From NCBI RefSeq assembly GCF_000715075.1, contig NC_134095.1:44680806-44744805 (forward strand): DNA of 64,000 nucleotides, read 5' to 3'. Source of the stretch: Nicotiana tabacum. Its lineage: Eukaryota; Streptophyta; Magnoliopsida; Solanales; Solanaceae. The position numbers and the translations under genes were made by a program. How positions within the stretch are numbered: the stretch's first letter is position 1; the number at the start of each line of letters is the position of its first letter. The notes beneath the pieces are model-generated. The model worked only from the letters and a program-made list of their open reading frames with translations, made no database searches and was not told where the DNA came from. Below are positions 34,601-46,400 of the stretch, piece after piece.

Positions 34601-37600
34601 TTTAATGACCCGACCAATCATTTTGAGATTTAGTGCGTCGTTCAATAGTGTGGGGCCATGAGGAGCTTCACTTCAGGTATTATGACTTGTACACATGGTC
34701 GGAATTGAATTCTAGGGAATTCGGAGTTGATTTGGAAATGGAATTCTCATTTCAGAAGATTTAAGTTGAAAGAATTGACAAAGATTGAATTTCAGAGTAA
34801 ATGACCTCGGAATCGGGATCTGAATGTTCTAGTAGGTTCGTATGATAATTTCGGACTTGGGCGTATGCTCGGATCGGGTTTTGGATGACTCAGGGGCGTT
34901 TTGGCGCCTATTGTGTAAGTTAGCATTTTGGAAGAAATTTCATAAGTTTGGGTTGAAGTGAATTTCAGTGTTATCGATGTCCGTTTTGTATTCCGAGCCT
35001 GGGAGTAGCTCTGTGTGGTGATTCTGGAGTTGGGAGCGCGATCGGAAGTGAATTCGAAGGTCCGTAGGTCATTTTGAAGTCATTTGACTAAAGATAGAAA
35101 TTTGAAGGTTTTTGAGAAGTTTGACCGATAGTTTGACCTTTTGATATCAGGGTCCGTAGGTCATGTCGAATATGACTTGCGTGCAAAATTTGAGGTCAAT
35201 CGGACATGATTTGACGGGTTTCGACATCGAATGTAGAAGTTTGAAATTTCAAAGTTCATAAAGTTTGGATTGGAGTATGATTCATGATTTCGACGTTGTT
35301 TGATGTGATTTAAGGCCTCGAGCGAGTTCGTATCATGTTTTGGGACATGTTGGTATAATTGGTTAAGGTCCCGAGAGCCTCGGATGGATTTCGGAAGGTT
35401 AATGGAATGAATTTTGGACTAAAGAGTTGCTGAAATTTTCTGCAGAAAGCTGTTTTGACAGCAACTAGTGCAATCGTGGATCTGAATTTGGAAGCTTATA
35501 TCTCGAATTTTATAAGGAATCTGAGAATTTCGAAACATAAAAGTTGTTGCCCTTGCATTCTAGTCTCCAAAAAGATAAACCATTCATGATTTAGACATTT
35601 TATCAGAAAGTTATGATTGATTGAAGATGACTGGTGGAGCAGTTTCGACAGAATTTTCTAATGCATGGAGCCGACTTTAGAAGCTCATATCTCGGTATAT
35701 ATAAAGAGTTATATGGTGTGTAACCTACCAAATGAAATATTTTCGAGTCTGGTTTCTAAATATTTAAACCGTTTGTTATTTGGATATTTTTACAATGTGT
35801 TATGGGCGTTTTAACATAAGGTAACAGGGGAAAATTGTAATAGGATGTAGAACCTGCACAACGCAAGGTACAACTCGATGAAGGCTGGGTCGATTGTTTT
35901 AAACACGAGTTTTGGCCCATTTCTTTCATTTCTTTCATTTGGCTTGGGCGATTTTGGAGCTTTTTGAGAGGATTTGAAAAAGGATTCAAAAGATAACACC
36001 TGGAGGTAAGATTTTTGAACTAAATACTCGATTCTTGTGTAAATTCTACCTAATTAATCATGGAAATTAAGCCTAAAATTGAGGAATTAGGGTTGAATAT
36101 GGAGAGTGTAAAATGGGGATTTGAAGGGGCAATAGAGGTCCGATTTTGAGGTTCTTGGTATGTATAGACTCGTGAGAGGATAAGGAACCTATTCATGTAA
36201 AATTTACCGAAATCTGAGATGTGGGTCCGGGGGCCGGGTTTGAGTAATTTCGGGGTTGTTGATGTAAATTGGATATTTCGAGTGGGCTTTGTTCCCTTAG
36301 CATATTTTAATGATTATGTACTGATTGTGGTTAGATTTGGAGCATCCGGTAGTCGATTCGTGAGGGCAAAGGCATCGTGGGCTAGAGTTTGGACCGGATC
36401 GAGGTAAGTAATGATTGTAAATACCGTCCTGAGGGTTTGAAACCCCGGATTTCACTTCGTTGTGCTATTTTGAGGTGATGCACGCGCTAGATGATGAGCG
36501 TGGAGTCGTGCAACGCTGGGGATTGTGACTTGATCCGTCCCGTACGACTGTCAAGTCGCATATTTGAATTGAAATCTTATGATATTCCATATTTTTAGAG
36601 ATTGATATTATATTTTGGGTTGTATGCCATGTCTGGGGCCTTGTATCGACCTGTTGAGACTCTTTTGGGCATTATCACTATTTTCCTCACTCTATTTGTT
36701 CTGAAAGCATATCATCAGTCAGGTCTTACATGTTATCATTTAAATCTGGTTTTGTCACTTTACTTCTTAAAATGTGAAAACTGTTTGGGCTGAGTTCCCT
36801 GACTTACTGATGGCCTGACCGATTATGAGGTTGATGACTGAGATAAACCGAGGGTCTGATTGTGAGGTTGATAACTGAGATAGACCGAGAGTCTGATTGT
36901 GAGGTTAATGACTGAGAGAGGCCAGGGGCCTTGTTGTGAGGATTACATAGTTATGAGCGCCGTCGACGAGATATATGGATCGGTCCGCACGCCGCAGCGA
37001 TATATAGGTCGGGATGCGCGCTGCAACGGTTACTATATGGTACCTATTGAGTGTGAGCGCTGACCAGTAAGAGTGAGTCATGAGTGACTGAGAGGTTGCC
37101 CGAGGGGCTGTAGATATACATATACATGAGTGATGCTTTTGCCCGACGGGCCGATTATGATTTTCATCACTTCTACTATATACATATTTCATTAAACCTA
37201 TATTGAAAACTTTAGAAAGATAATTTTTAAAGGATTTTACTGAAGTTGTGAGTTTAACGAAAAGAATTGAATAGTATCCTAGTTTGGGAACATGTTGTAA
37301 ACACTATGGTGCTATGATGTGGTTGATGTGTTTTCTTACTGATCAGTCTTTATTTACTCTTATTACTTACTTGGTTGGAGTACTCACATTACTCCGTGCA
37401 CCTCGTGTGCAGATATAGGTATTTCGGAACCCGATAGCGGGTGTTCATTGCTCAGAGGCGGAGTCATCAGAGTTAGCAAAGTGGTTGTACGACGTTCGTA
37501 GCACTACTTTCCTTCCTCTCAGTTTCATTACTGTATTCAGTATATTTTTAGACTCTTGTTGTATTCAGACCTTGGTAGATGCTCATTACTAGTGACACCC

Positions 37601-37778
37601 CGATGTCGGGCTTGTGTAATTATTCTGCACTTTTCTTCAAAAATTTCATTATGAGAATTATTGGTATAAATGGTATAAAAACAACTGTTATTAGAAAATG
37701 GTTGATTCGGGAGTTGTGTCGGCTGGCCTAGTTTCACGAAAGTTGCCATCACGATAGGGTTAGTTTTGGGTCATGATA
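34601..37778 (+). repeat. Element E 3' LTR, complete
   Basis: This 3178-bp LTR begins TTTAATGACCC (TG expected, so the second base seems mutated) right after the PPT, and ends GGGTCATGATA, a mutated form of the usual TGACA. It carries a TATA-like TTTTAAA near 35897-35903 and the full candidate splice set: donor 36006, acceptor 36300, donor 36404 (GAG then GTAAGTAATG), acceptor 37412. It is followed directly by an interrupted type C LTR, so E probably inserted there. A target duplication cannot be tested because the left LTR is fused. Confidence 0.8.
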
Positions 37779-39814
37779 GTTCTATGCGGTCGTAGAGGTT
37801 AGGACGCAATCGCAATTGGCTGTGAAGTTGTGGTTCGCGAATGCGTGGCCATGATCGCATTCGCATAGAAGAGTATGAGCCGGTGAAGAATGGAAAGGTT
37901 TGTTCTATGCAACCTCGTGGGAGAGGGCGCGATCGCATGAGTTAGCAAAGGCAGTGCTTCGCGATCGCGTGGAAGTTTATGCGATCGCGTAGGGTTAAAT
38001 GAGGGCAGTCAATTTTTGTGTTTCATGATCGCGAGGTAGTTCCCGCGATCGTGGTGAAGGAAATAATCCCTGGGCAGAATGTTTAAATAGAGGCCTTCGC
38101 GATTTTCATCCATTTTTCACCATTGTTGAGCGGTTTTGAAGCTTTTTGAGGGAGATTGAAGAGGGATTCGAAGGGAAACATTTGGAGGTATGCTTTTTGA
38201 ACCTAAAACTCGATTCGATGTTGATTTTCAATTGTTTAAGCATGAAATATTTGGGGTTAAAGGTAAAAATGGGGAAGTTAGGCCTTGAAATTGGAGAGGT
38301 AAAATTGGGGATTTGAGGGACCATTTGAGATCCGATTTTGATGTTCTTGGTTGTATAAACTCGTGGGAGGATAAGGATTCTATTGATGTAATTTTTATCG
38401 AATTCCGAGACATGGACCCAGGGGTTGAGTTTGGCCAATTTTAGGATTATAGAGTAAATTTGATTATTTTCGTGTGGGCTTTGTCCCTTTAGCCTATGTT
38501 GGCATTATGATTATGATTTTTGATAGATTCGGAGCGAGTTGAGGCCAATTCGAGAGGCAAAGGCATCGCGGGATAGAGTTTGGACCAGATTGAGGTAAGT
38601 AATTATTGTAAATGTTGTCATGAGAGTATGAAACCCCAGATTCCACATCGTTGTGCTACTTTGAGGTGACATACATGCTTGATGACGAGCGTGGGGTCGT
38701 GCACCGTTGGAGATTGTGACTTGGTCCATCCCATACGACTACTAAGTTGCGTATTTAATTGGAAACTGTTTGATATTATTATGTTTTGGAAAGTATTACT
38801 ATGTTTGGGGCTGAATGTCGTGTTTGGGCCTTGTGCCGACTGTTTGGACCCGTAGGGGATTTTTACTACTACTTTCCTCACTGTTTTTGGTTTAATATTT
38901 ACACTCAGTCATGCTATGCTCTCACTGATTTCATAACTCGGTTTTATTTACTTCTTTTGATTTTGTAAATGATATTCGAGCCGAGTACCTATGTTACTGT
39001 TAGCCCGAGGGGCTTGAGTGAGTTCTGACTTAGAGAGGGTGAGGGCCTATGTTGTGAGGATATCATGGGATCAGGTTGCATGTCGCAGCAGGTTATACTA
39101 ATTTGTGATATATGAGAGGCCGAGAGCCTGATTTATTATGCCACGAGATGGCTTGTGATTGCGCTTGGGCTGCAGGAGCCCCTCCGGAATCTGAACGACC
39201 CTAGTGAGCGCGGGTACCCAATATGAGTAATGTGATATGGCTAGAGGGGTTGTTGTTGTTTCATGTTGTTTCCCGTGGGGCTCATTACGAGTGATTGTGA
39301 GGTAGCCTGAGGGGCTGGTTCTGTTGCTACTTTTCCCGAGGGGCGGTTTATGGTACATGTTTTTCCCAAGGGGTTGTTTATGTTTCTATCCTTTTACACA
39401 CTATTTTCATCACTCGTTTGTAACTATCGAAAGATGTTTTAAAAAGTCTTTATTGAACTGAGTTGTTTTGACAATTAATTGTTTTACTGTATTGTGTTGG
39501 GACATATACTATTTTGCTATAGTACTATGACGTGGATTTACCTATTTTCTTGCCGCTCAACTGCTTTTACTTTTATTACATACTGAGTTGGCGTACTCAC
39601 ATTACTCCATGCACCTTGTGTGCAGATCCAGGAATCTTAGGGCGTGATAGTGAGTGTTGATCAGCCTTCCAGCAGGTTTCTGGAGTTGACTAAGTAGCTG
39701 CTTGGCGTTCGCAGCCCTGTGCTTCTCCTTCTTATCTTACTCAAATTGTCTTTATATTTTATTTCTGGACTATGTTGACTTTTTTTCTTGTTCCTAGACG
39801 AGTTTGTAGTTGTA
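37779..39814 (+). repeat. Type C LTR fragment (T2 family), truncated at both ends
   Basis: From about 38105 it matches T2's 5' LTR (2325-4035). It starts inside a GCGATCGC array, so its U3 start is missing, and it lacks the last ~190 bp including the PBS-proximal end; unrelated sequence follows at 39815. TTTAAATAG (38082-38090) is the TATA candidate. Splice-like signals: donor 38188 (GTATGC variant), acceptor 38492, donor 38595 (GTAAGT), acceptor 39625. Confidence 0.8.
37790..38110. repeat. GCGATCGC palindrome array in type C LTR
   Basis: Exact GCGATCGC is at 37929-37936, 37961-37968 and 37981-37988, with variants such as TCGCGAATGCG, ATGATCGCG and CCGCGATCG around them. It ends just upstream of and around the TTTAAATAG box, the same placement as in element A's LTR. 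Confidence 0.85.
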
Positions 39815-40559
39815 GATAAAAAGCACATAGTTCAGAGCGCATAGTTCAGATATAGGTAAAGAGCACATAGTTCAGATATTCAGTAACCTAGAAATATAGA
39901 TACCTCTACCTTGGCAGACTAATTAAAGATTGATTAGCTTCGATCTTGCCACTAGCTCATGTACAAAACGGACAACAATACTTGGAATTCTTAAATGTAG
40001 GAACAAGGATTCAGACAAAATAATCATAACCAGACAGACTCTACAGGTGTTATCAAAGATAGCAGAATATGATCTGGATTCTTAGCATGACTAGGTTACA
40101 GATTCAAACATGGGATTCCCTAAATTGCTTAACAGGATCACAAATTATCAATCCTAGTTCCTTTTGGAATTGAGGACAGAATCATATCTCCATAGTAGTG
40201 TTATCCTTAGGTAAACTATTATGTCCAAGCAAAAACAAATAAGAAGTTCTCTTAGGGTTCACAGATTAAGCTCTCAGTTCATCAGTAGGGAAAAATAGGA
40301 CTCAGTGTAATTTCAAAACAAAGTATGGGATCATGAAGCTAAACAAGGGTACATACAACATCCAAATCTAACTATACCTAGATTCTTTAAATGAACTTGC
40401 AAAGACAGGATATATTTCAAAAAGTTAGCAATGTCATAAAGGAGATTAAAGACAAGAAAATTGATGTACCAAACAGGTTTAACTCAACTATGCAACTGAG
40501 AGTTACATCTAAGCATGAGGGAGTTATGTTCAGCAAAACAACATTTACCATTCAACAAT
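39815..40559. other. Unassigned AT-rich stretch
   Basis: There is no recognisable coding domain. Short direct repeats of CACATAGTTCAG occur at 39820-39880. It lies between a truncated LTR and the Tat element and may be remnant target sequence. A short open frame at 40391 shows no known motif. Confidence 0.5.
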
Positions 40560-41310
40560 TGTTTACCGTGAAAATGGTAACAACAATTAAATTTGTAAAT
40601 GGATTTCTAAAAATACGTGATCTATTCTCGAGCTAGTTTTAGAGCAGTTGATGCTAAGAATGTGAAGTTTAACGATGGAATGCAAGCTAAAATGAGGCAG
40701 TAATCAAACCAAGGGGCCTGTTACTCGGATGTAGCACTAGTCAGTGGGGAACCTCGGGGTCTATGTTCGGGTCAAGCTCGAGCTATTGGGGCCAACCGGG
40801 AATGGGATAACAGTTAAGATATGATTAAATAAAGCTCTTTATGGCCATTACCGAGCGATAAGGTGAAGGACAAGTAAGAGAACGATGAATATTAAAGTGG
40901 CCTCGGGCCAGTGAGAACGAGCAATTTAGAAAGAAAAGAGAGAGAGAGAGATATTATTACACTTGTGGAGAAAATGGAGCAGCATCAGCCCCCTACAAGG
41001 TAGTGTGAGTCCCCTTTATATAGGATGGGAACTCGGCTACAAGTACATTGTCATCAATTACAAAGTATGGATATGGGACGGCTTGACGCGATGCCTCAGC
41101 ATAGGCTCTGGACAGGCGGGCCTTGTCAGATTTAACCGTATGCCTTGGGAGCTTCCCCCTCTGTCCTGGCTTCGATCTCCATCTTCTCTGAGTCGGCCCT
41201 CGATGAGCCCTAAGGTTGGGAACTCGGTCGTGGCTTCCCGTACTGGGGTCTCGAGGCGTTCCTCCAAAATGACTTGATAGTGAGAAATCAAGTCCTCTGA
41301 TTTTGGCATG
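40560..41310 (-). repeat. Tat element 3' LTR (minus strand), matched part
   Basis: From TGTTTACC at 40560 the sequence matches 49459-50166 closely for about 0.7 kb, so the two are the LTRs of one element. On the minus strand it has a TATA box (TATATAAAGG, about 41014-41023) near a GA/CT microsatellite (40937-40953). The right edge is not fixed because the partner LTR is truncated at 50166; the LTR probably extends past 41310. Confidence 0.8.
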
Positions 41311-43130
41311 TCTAGATAGTCTCCGCGTTTCCCAGAACGAAGTGATAGTAAATGATTCTGACACTTGACTCCTCGAGCTTCTTACGACGACTTCATACTG
41401 ATGATGTGACTCCTGGCATGAGCTTTGTGGTAACCAAGGCATTTACGGGCTTGTGTATTTCGACTTCATTAAATGCACTCCTGATTCCTCCTATCTAAGG
41501 TAAAGGTACCGCCATCGATTTGGTTTTTCAAGGACGCATTAACTGCATTCATCAGTCAATCTTCCAAAGCATCAACGATCGTGTTGTAACCCCCTATAAA
41601 TGAGGGTGTTTTGGTGTTGTTTTTCCTATCCCAATGCCTTCGTTGGCTTATTTGACCATTCCTTCTTATCACCTTCTTCTATCCTTGAACATCATGCTTA
41701 GGGCTCATGGCCATTTGGCGTAGATTCCTTAGACCGTGTTGTGGCCTTCTTTAGAGGCTTCCCTTTGTCGAGCATAATCATGTTGTCCCGTCACTGCTGT
41801 GGTTGTTGATATGCTTGTCTTTGCTGCTACTGTTGGCCCAAGCATGATGACGGACGGGGAGTCGGTTTCCCCCTTATGTAGACAGTCGTTCGGACTATGC
41901 ACCGCTGCTCACTCTCCTACCCAGGCCTGGTATGACACTTCATCCCTTGGGTTTTTTCTATCCCATGGGATAAAGTGGCACTACCGGCCGTTGAGGGTGG
42001 GGCCCGCTGAATCTACAACCTTTGACTTTGGCGGGCCATGTCCCTTTTCTCTGCCTCCTCTATGTCCCCTCATTTTCCTCTTCTTCATCTTCTCCGGTGG
42101 GAATCCCTTGGGTGATTGAGCTGGGAACCTAGAGGAGGTGGCGGTCGAAGAAATCACCCTCGAGGATGCGTGCTCGAGGGGGCAGCGCTCGAGGGCGCTG
42201 ATACCGGAGATGGATTTTCCAGGGTAGACTGGGCCCTCAGGTTTCATCACATGTAAATCTTTCCGTTCCTTCGCTTTAGGTGTAGACCTCTGTAGGTTTT
42301 TTAATTGTATGTAAGGACCCCTCGAGGGCTGTTGTACAGGGATATTTATGAATATGAATATACTCCATTGACCCTTGCTTTCGATTCTTGCTTTGTAATT
42401 GCATACTCTTGTGCCCTTCGAGGCCTTTTAAATGGCTTTCTTTACTGTTGACTGCTGATATCTAACTTGGGTGCGAGCGTTCTTTTCGATCCTCTGTCGA
42501 TCGATGGGGCGTTTTTTCGATCCCCTCGTCGTACCTCAGACCAACCCTGAATAGGCCTGATAGGTCCGGGCTATCAGGCTTTTCGAATTGCAAGGAGATA
42601 ATATGCTGAGTTTCAGAGCTTTTCGAGAATGTTATTCTGAATGGAGGTCAGCTCTGGGTACCTGGGGGTCCCCTTTGATCTTGCCGCAGATAGCTTTTTA
42701 AAGCGTATAGGACAGACTTCTATTGAGGAGTTGCCTGCACTCAGGCAATGCCTCGAGCCTTTATGGAGCTCTCGTGATCAAAGCTTCGCGTGCTTATTTC
42801 TCTTTTCAAAATAGGAAACTATGAGATCAAAAACCGTCTCGAGTCGAGCGATGGCGCTGAAAGCTTCCAAAGTCTAACTTATTTTTGGCGGGGATCCTCG
42901 AGGTAGAATGCTGCCTCGAAATTGAAGATACTACAGCCAACTTCTTGAGTCCTGGCTTCTCGTCGAAGGATGCTTCCGGGATTAGGTATCACCCTATCGA
43001 TATGTATTGAGGCCGTTAGCTTCCCGGGGCTCACTCCAGGTAGGCGAGTCGTCGCTGCTTCTCGCATATATGTGGGGCGGCATCAGCATCTTCTAAAGAC
43101 CTCACTATTTTAGATAAATACCTTTCTGCT
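41311..43130 (+). other. Non-coding leader region before the antisense gene
   Basis: No conserved domain was recognised. The stretch includes the TATA candidate at 41594, a pyrimidine-rich run near 42045-42095 and several CTCGAGG motifs. The right edge of the 3' LTR must lie somewhere here or just left of it. Short open frames at 41799 and 41981 overlap on opposite strands and show no family motif. Confidence 0.4.
41594..41602 (+). promoter_or_regulatory. TATA box candidate for the antisense gene
   Basis: CTATAAATG on the plus strand follows a repeat-poor stretch and precedes the antisense gene by 1.5 kb. Its direction is opposite to the element's own LTR promoter (minus-strand TATATAAAG at 41014-41023). 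It is a plausible promoter for a plus-strand transcript with a long or intron-bearing leader, but that is inference. Confidence 0.45.
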
Positions 43131-45135
43131 ATGTCAAAGGGTTCTTTATTTCTTCAGGTGCAAAAAATGTTGTCGCACGTCCTTGCTCTGATTGTTAGTT
43201 TTACCATAGTCATGGCAACCACCTTAGGGCTGGCCCGACAAGGAGTGGGGAGTGCTGCTCCCGTCGCTCAGGAAGCGCGAGAGTTCTTTGAAGACTGTGT
43301 CTTTGATAAGAGAGAAACATCTGGAGATGGTGAGGAGATACTGTGGATGGAGCGAGGGGATAACGCTTCAGGTGCTTTCCCCGGATGATAGTATTACAGA
43401 CTCCACTGATGGATTCTTGAGTTTATACCTATATCCTTTCGCATTTGGCCCCCCTGATAGGGTCGTGCTTGACTTTTGCTTGAAGTATCACGTTACTTTG
43501 GCGCAGATACATCCGTCATTTTGGTGAGTGGTGCTGATGATAAGGTTCTTTGTGGAGAAGATTGGGCTTGAATTCACGCTTAACCACCTTGTTAGGCTCT
43601 ACCGGCCCTTTAATCATCAAGGCCTGCTAACCCTGGGTGTCGTTCATCCACGCCCTTTGTCGTTGATGACAAAGAAGACAGGGATCGAGAGTGGGTCGGA
43701 TTGTTTATCTGGGTCCTGACGACCGACATTATCCCTGTAGAGCTTTTGCCATTTCCTAAGGGGTGGAATTATGCACGTAAGCGGAGTGTGTGGTGCTTTT
43801 TCAGATTTTGCCTGTAGCAAAAATCTATTGAGTAATCATGTTTTTTGCTCTTTTTGCAGCAACTTCATGGACGCCGGATGAAGTTCCTGACCTGCCCGGC
43901 TGGGTTCGGAGGCTAGTGACCCGTTTGACCTGCGATGAGCGTAGGTGGCGAGCTATACTTCGCATTAGATCGGGAGCGAAATACCAAGGTATGCGCACAC
44001 GCTACCTTTGCCTTGCCATTCGTATGTTTGAGGTGACATTTTCACCTTTTTTTTGTATTGGCTTTGCCGTTTGCAGATATCAGGCAGTTACTTGAGATGA
44101 GGCAGTGCTCTTCCGAAGAGGGGAGGGAAGTGTCGGCCTCCGAGCTGAGGGGCGATGGCAATAAATGGGATCAGCACCCGCAGTGTGATGGAGCTTTTTG
44201 TGGTGCTGAACGGGCCCGCGTCTTCGAGGAGAGGGCATCTTCCGAGCCTGCTATTCCCGGAGTATCTGATTCTCGGACGCTGATTCCTCCGAGTGAATAC
44301 GCTTCGCCCGAGAATGGTTCTCCTGGGGCCGAATAATCAGGATCGACAAGAGTGTGTTCTGACTTCGAGGAAGTCCGCCGGCTTCACTTCGTGATGAGCT
44401 TAGGCGCAGTTTTTCTGTGTTGTGCGTCCTCCTATCTTCATCGAATTTTTCATTTGCAGGCTTGTGATGGGCTCAGGTCTGAGCTGCTTCGTCAAGGACC
44501 AAGGTTTCGGAAGGTTCTGGATGAGGGCGAGTCCCTTAGGCTCCTTAGCGAGGAGAAGGAGGTTGAGTTACTGTATTGGCGATATGAGGCGTATTGGAGC
44601 TCTAATTACGAGAGCTATTTGATGGATCAGGTAACCTTTTGTAGCACGCGCCTCGCTTCTTTTGGAGATTAAGGTTAACCCATTTTTGTTATATTAGCTG
44701 CAAAACAAGATAGAGGCCTTGGAGCATCTCAAGGGCGACATCGACCGCATCATAAATGCTTGTCGTGAGCTGAGGGATCAAGTGCAAGCACAAGCTTTAG
44801 CGGAGATAGGTGCTTTGGCCAAGGTCCCTGTCTTCGAAGCCCAACTCTACTTGACTCGTGACAATGCCAAAGTTCAAGCGGATATGATTGTGAAACTTGA
44901 ATCTGATCTCTCGAAGATCAGGGCTGAGATAATCGATGCTTGGGCTGAAGCGGCATTAAGCCAAACCAAAGCTGATCAGGAGATGGCGATTCGTATGAAG
45001 GACGTTATTGATGGTGATTCTGCATCTCTTTCTATATTGATTTTGACCAGGCGGGCTAGTTTCGGAGTTTGGCGGTATCCTCGTAGGTCCGAAACTTATC
45101 ATGCAGGCCCGGAGGATTTTATGTATGATCCTTAA
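43131..45135 (+). pseudogene. Antisense multi-exon gene of the Tat element (Transposase_28-like domain plus coiled coil)
   Basis: The N-terminal domain (43290-43776) contains EMVRRYCGW, LSLYLYPFAFGPPDRVVLDF and VTLAQIHPSFW, resembling the plant 'putative gypsy-type transposon' domain found in antisense ORFs of Tat elements. Candidate introns with GT-AG ends are 43777-43859, 43989-44076 and 44631-44697, plus an acceptor at 44459. Joined exons give WTPDEVPDLPGWVRRL, then DIRQLLEMRQC, then a Leu/Glu/Lys-rich coiled coil (RDQVQAQALAEIGALAKVP) to the stop at 45133-45135. Damage includes TGA for an Arg codon after the QIHPSFW motif (43525-43530), a frameshift near 43635 and a stop near 44335. Function is unknown in the family; it opposes the direction of gag. 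Confidence 0.75.
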
Positions 45136-46400
45136 TGTGAGTAGGCGTCGAGGCCTCTATGTTTTGCGCAGCTGTTTAGGCTTAGTCTCCGAGTCAGGCC
45201 TTGACTCGAGCTTGCCTGACCTTGAATCTTCTATGCCCGTGCGGGCATGTAGTGATTGTTCTTATTTCTTGCCATTGGGATTTTGCCGTTTTAACTATTT
45301 TGGGTCTAGTCTCCGAGTCGCATTGCGATTCGAGCTTCAATTGACCCTCAAGTTCTTTCCTGCCTGCATGGGCGGATGATGATGACCTTTTGTGCTTCAG
45401 GTCGATGTGACCTTACAGGTGCATGGCCCGGAGGCTTGCTCGGCTGGGGATAGTAGCATTTATGTCGTGCCCTTGGGTATATTGTCGTTTAACTATTTCG
45501 GGTCCAGTCTCTGAGTTGCGTTATGACTCGAGCTTTAATTGACCCTTAACTACTTTCGATTTTCAGACCGGAGATAGTGCCTCTTACGCTGTTTTGGTCA
45601 TTGAAACCTTTTAATATGTGGCCCGGAGGCTTGCATATTTAACTATTTTGGATCCGGTCTCCGAATCGGGTTATGATTCGAGCTCATTTTGATCCTCAAG
45701 TTGTCAATTTTCAAGCTAGCGACAATGGCTCTTACGCTGTTTGGTCGTAGAGACCTTTTAGTGTGCGGCTCGGAGGCTCATTTGGCTGGCGACAATGGCT
45801 CTTACGCTATTTTTCCCATGGGCTTTTTGTAGGATTTGTTTTCCGCTTGTTAAGGTCTTTTGAAAAAGTTTTGCCTGAATCGTCGTCGGTTCTAGAAGAA
45901 CCTCAATTTCAAGTCGTTATCAGTGATGTTTGAGCACCTCAAAAGGTTCATAGCTCGTAGTCTAAGTAGGTCGAAGCCTTGTGAGTTGTAGCTGACATGG
46001 TTGAAGCTCGTTTTTGCCTGTTGATGGAAACATGTTTTAACCGGTTCTTTCCGAAGTATATTCAAAGTAGTGGCTTGCAATTTTTGTTTAGCGACGGTCG
46101 GGCGTCCACGAGTCGTGTTAATTTGGATATATTAGCCGTTTTGACCGTAGTCATATGTATTTGGCCGGAGCCGTTTTTTATTCCAAGTAATAGTTTAGGC
46201 GTCTACACCGAGGGTATGCCCTTTCGAGATTCTTACAAATGCGACATATAGCCTAAACTTTGAGATTTTTATGCATGTTGAGGTCTTACAGTTTGTCATG
46301 CCTGTTGAGGTCTTAAAGTTTTTATTGTAATGTAGAGTAGATCTGGTTACGCCAAGTCTGCCCGCTAGGGGTTTTACAATTTCGGGTTTTCTAGTGCATG
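45136..46400. repeat. Diverged short repeats downstream of the antisense gene
   Basis: A block with TTAACTATTT, a GTCTCCGAGTC variant and GACTCGAGC recurs from about 45290, 45488 and 45638, with a partial copy near 45178. A second block with GACAATGGCTCTTACGCT recurs near 45720 and 45785, with a variant near 45567. The blocks alternate and could act as transcript ends of the antisense gene or be simple expansions. No coding domain was seen. Confidence 0.65.

Noticed and set aside
40993..41442. 149-codon minus-strand open frame in the Tat 3' LTR
   Set aside because: It lies in LTR sequence, overlaps open frames on the other strand and is broken in the partner LTR.
41799..42119. 106-codon open frame with hydrophobic C-terminus
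   Set aside because: No family motif, and an overlapping antisense frame at 41981-42250 is equally good. It could be part of the antisense gene's leader but cannot be supported.
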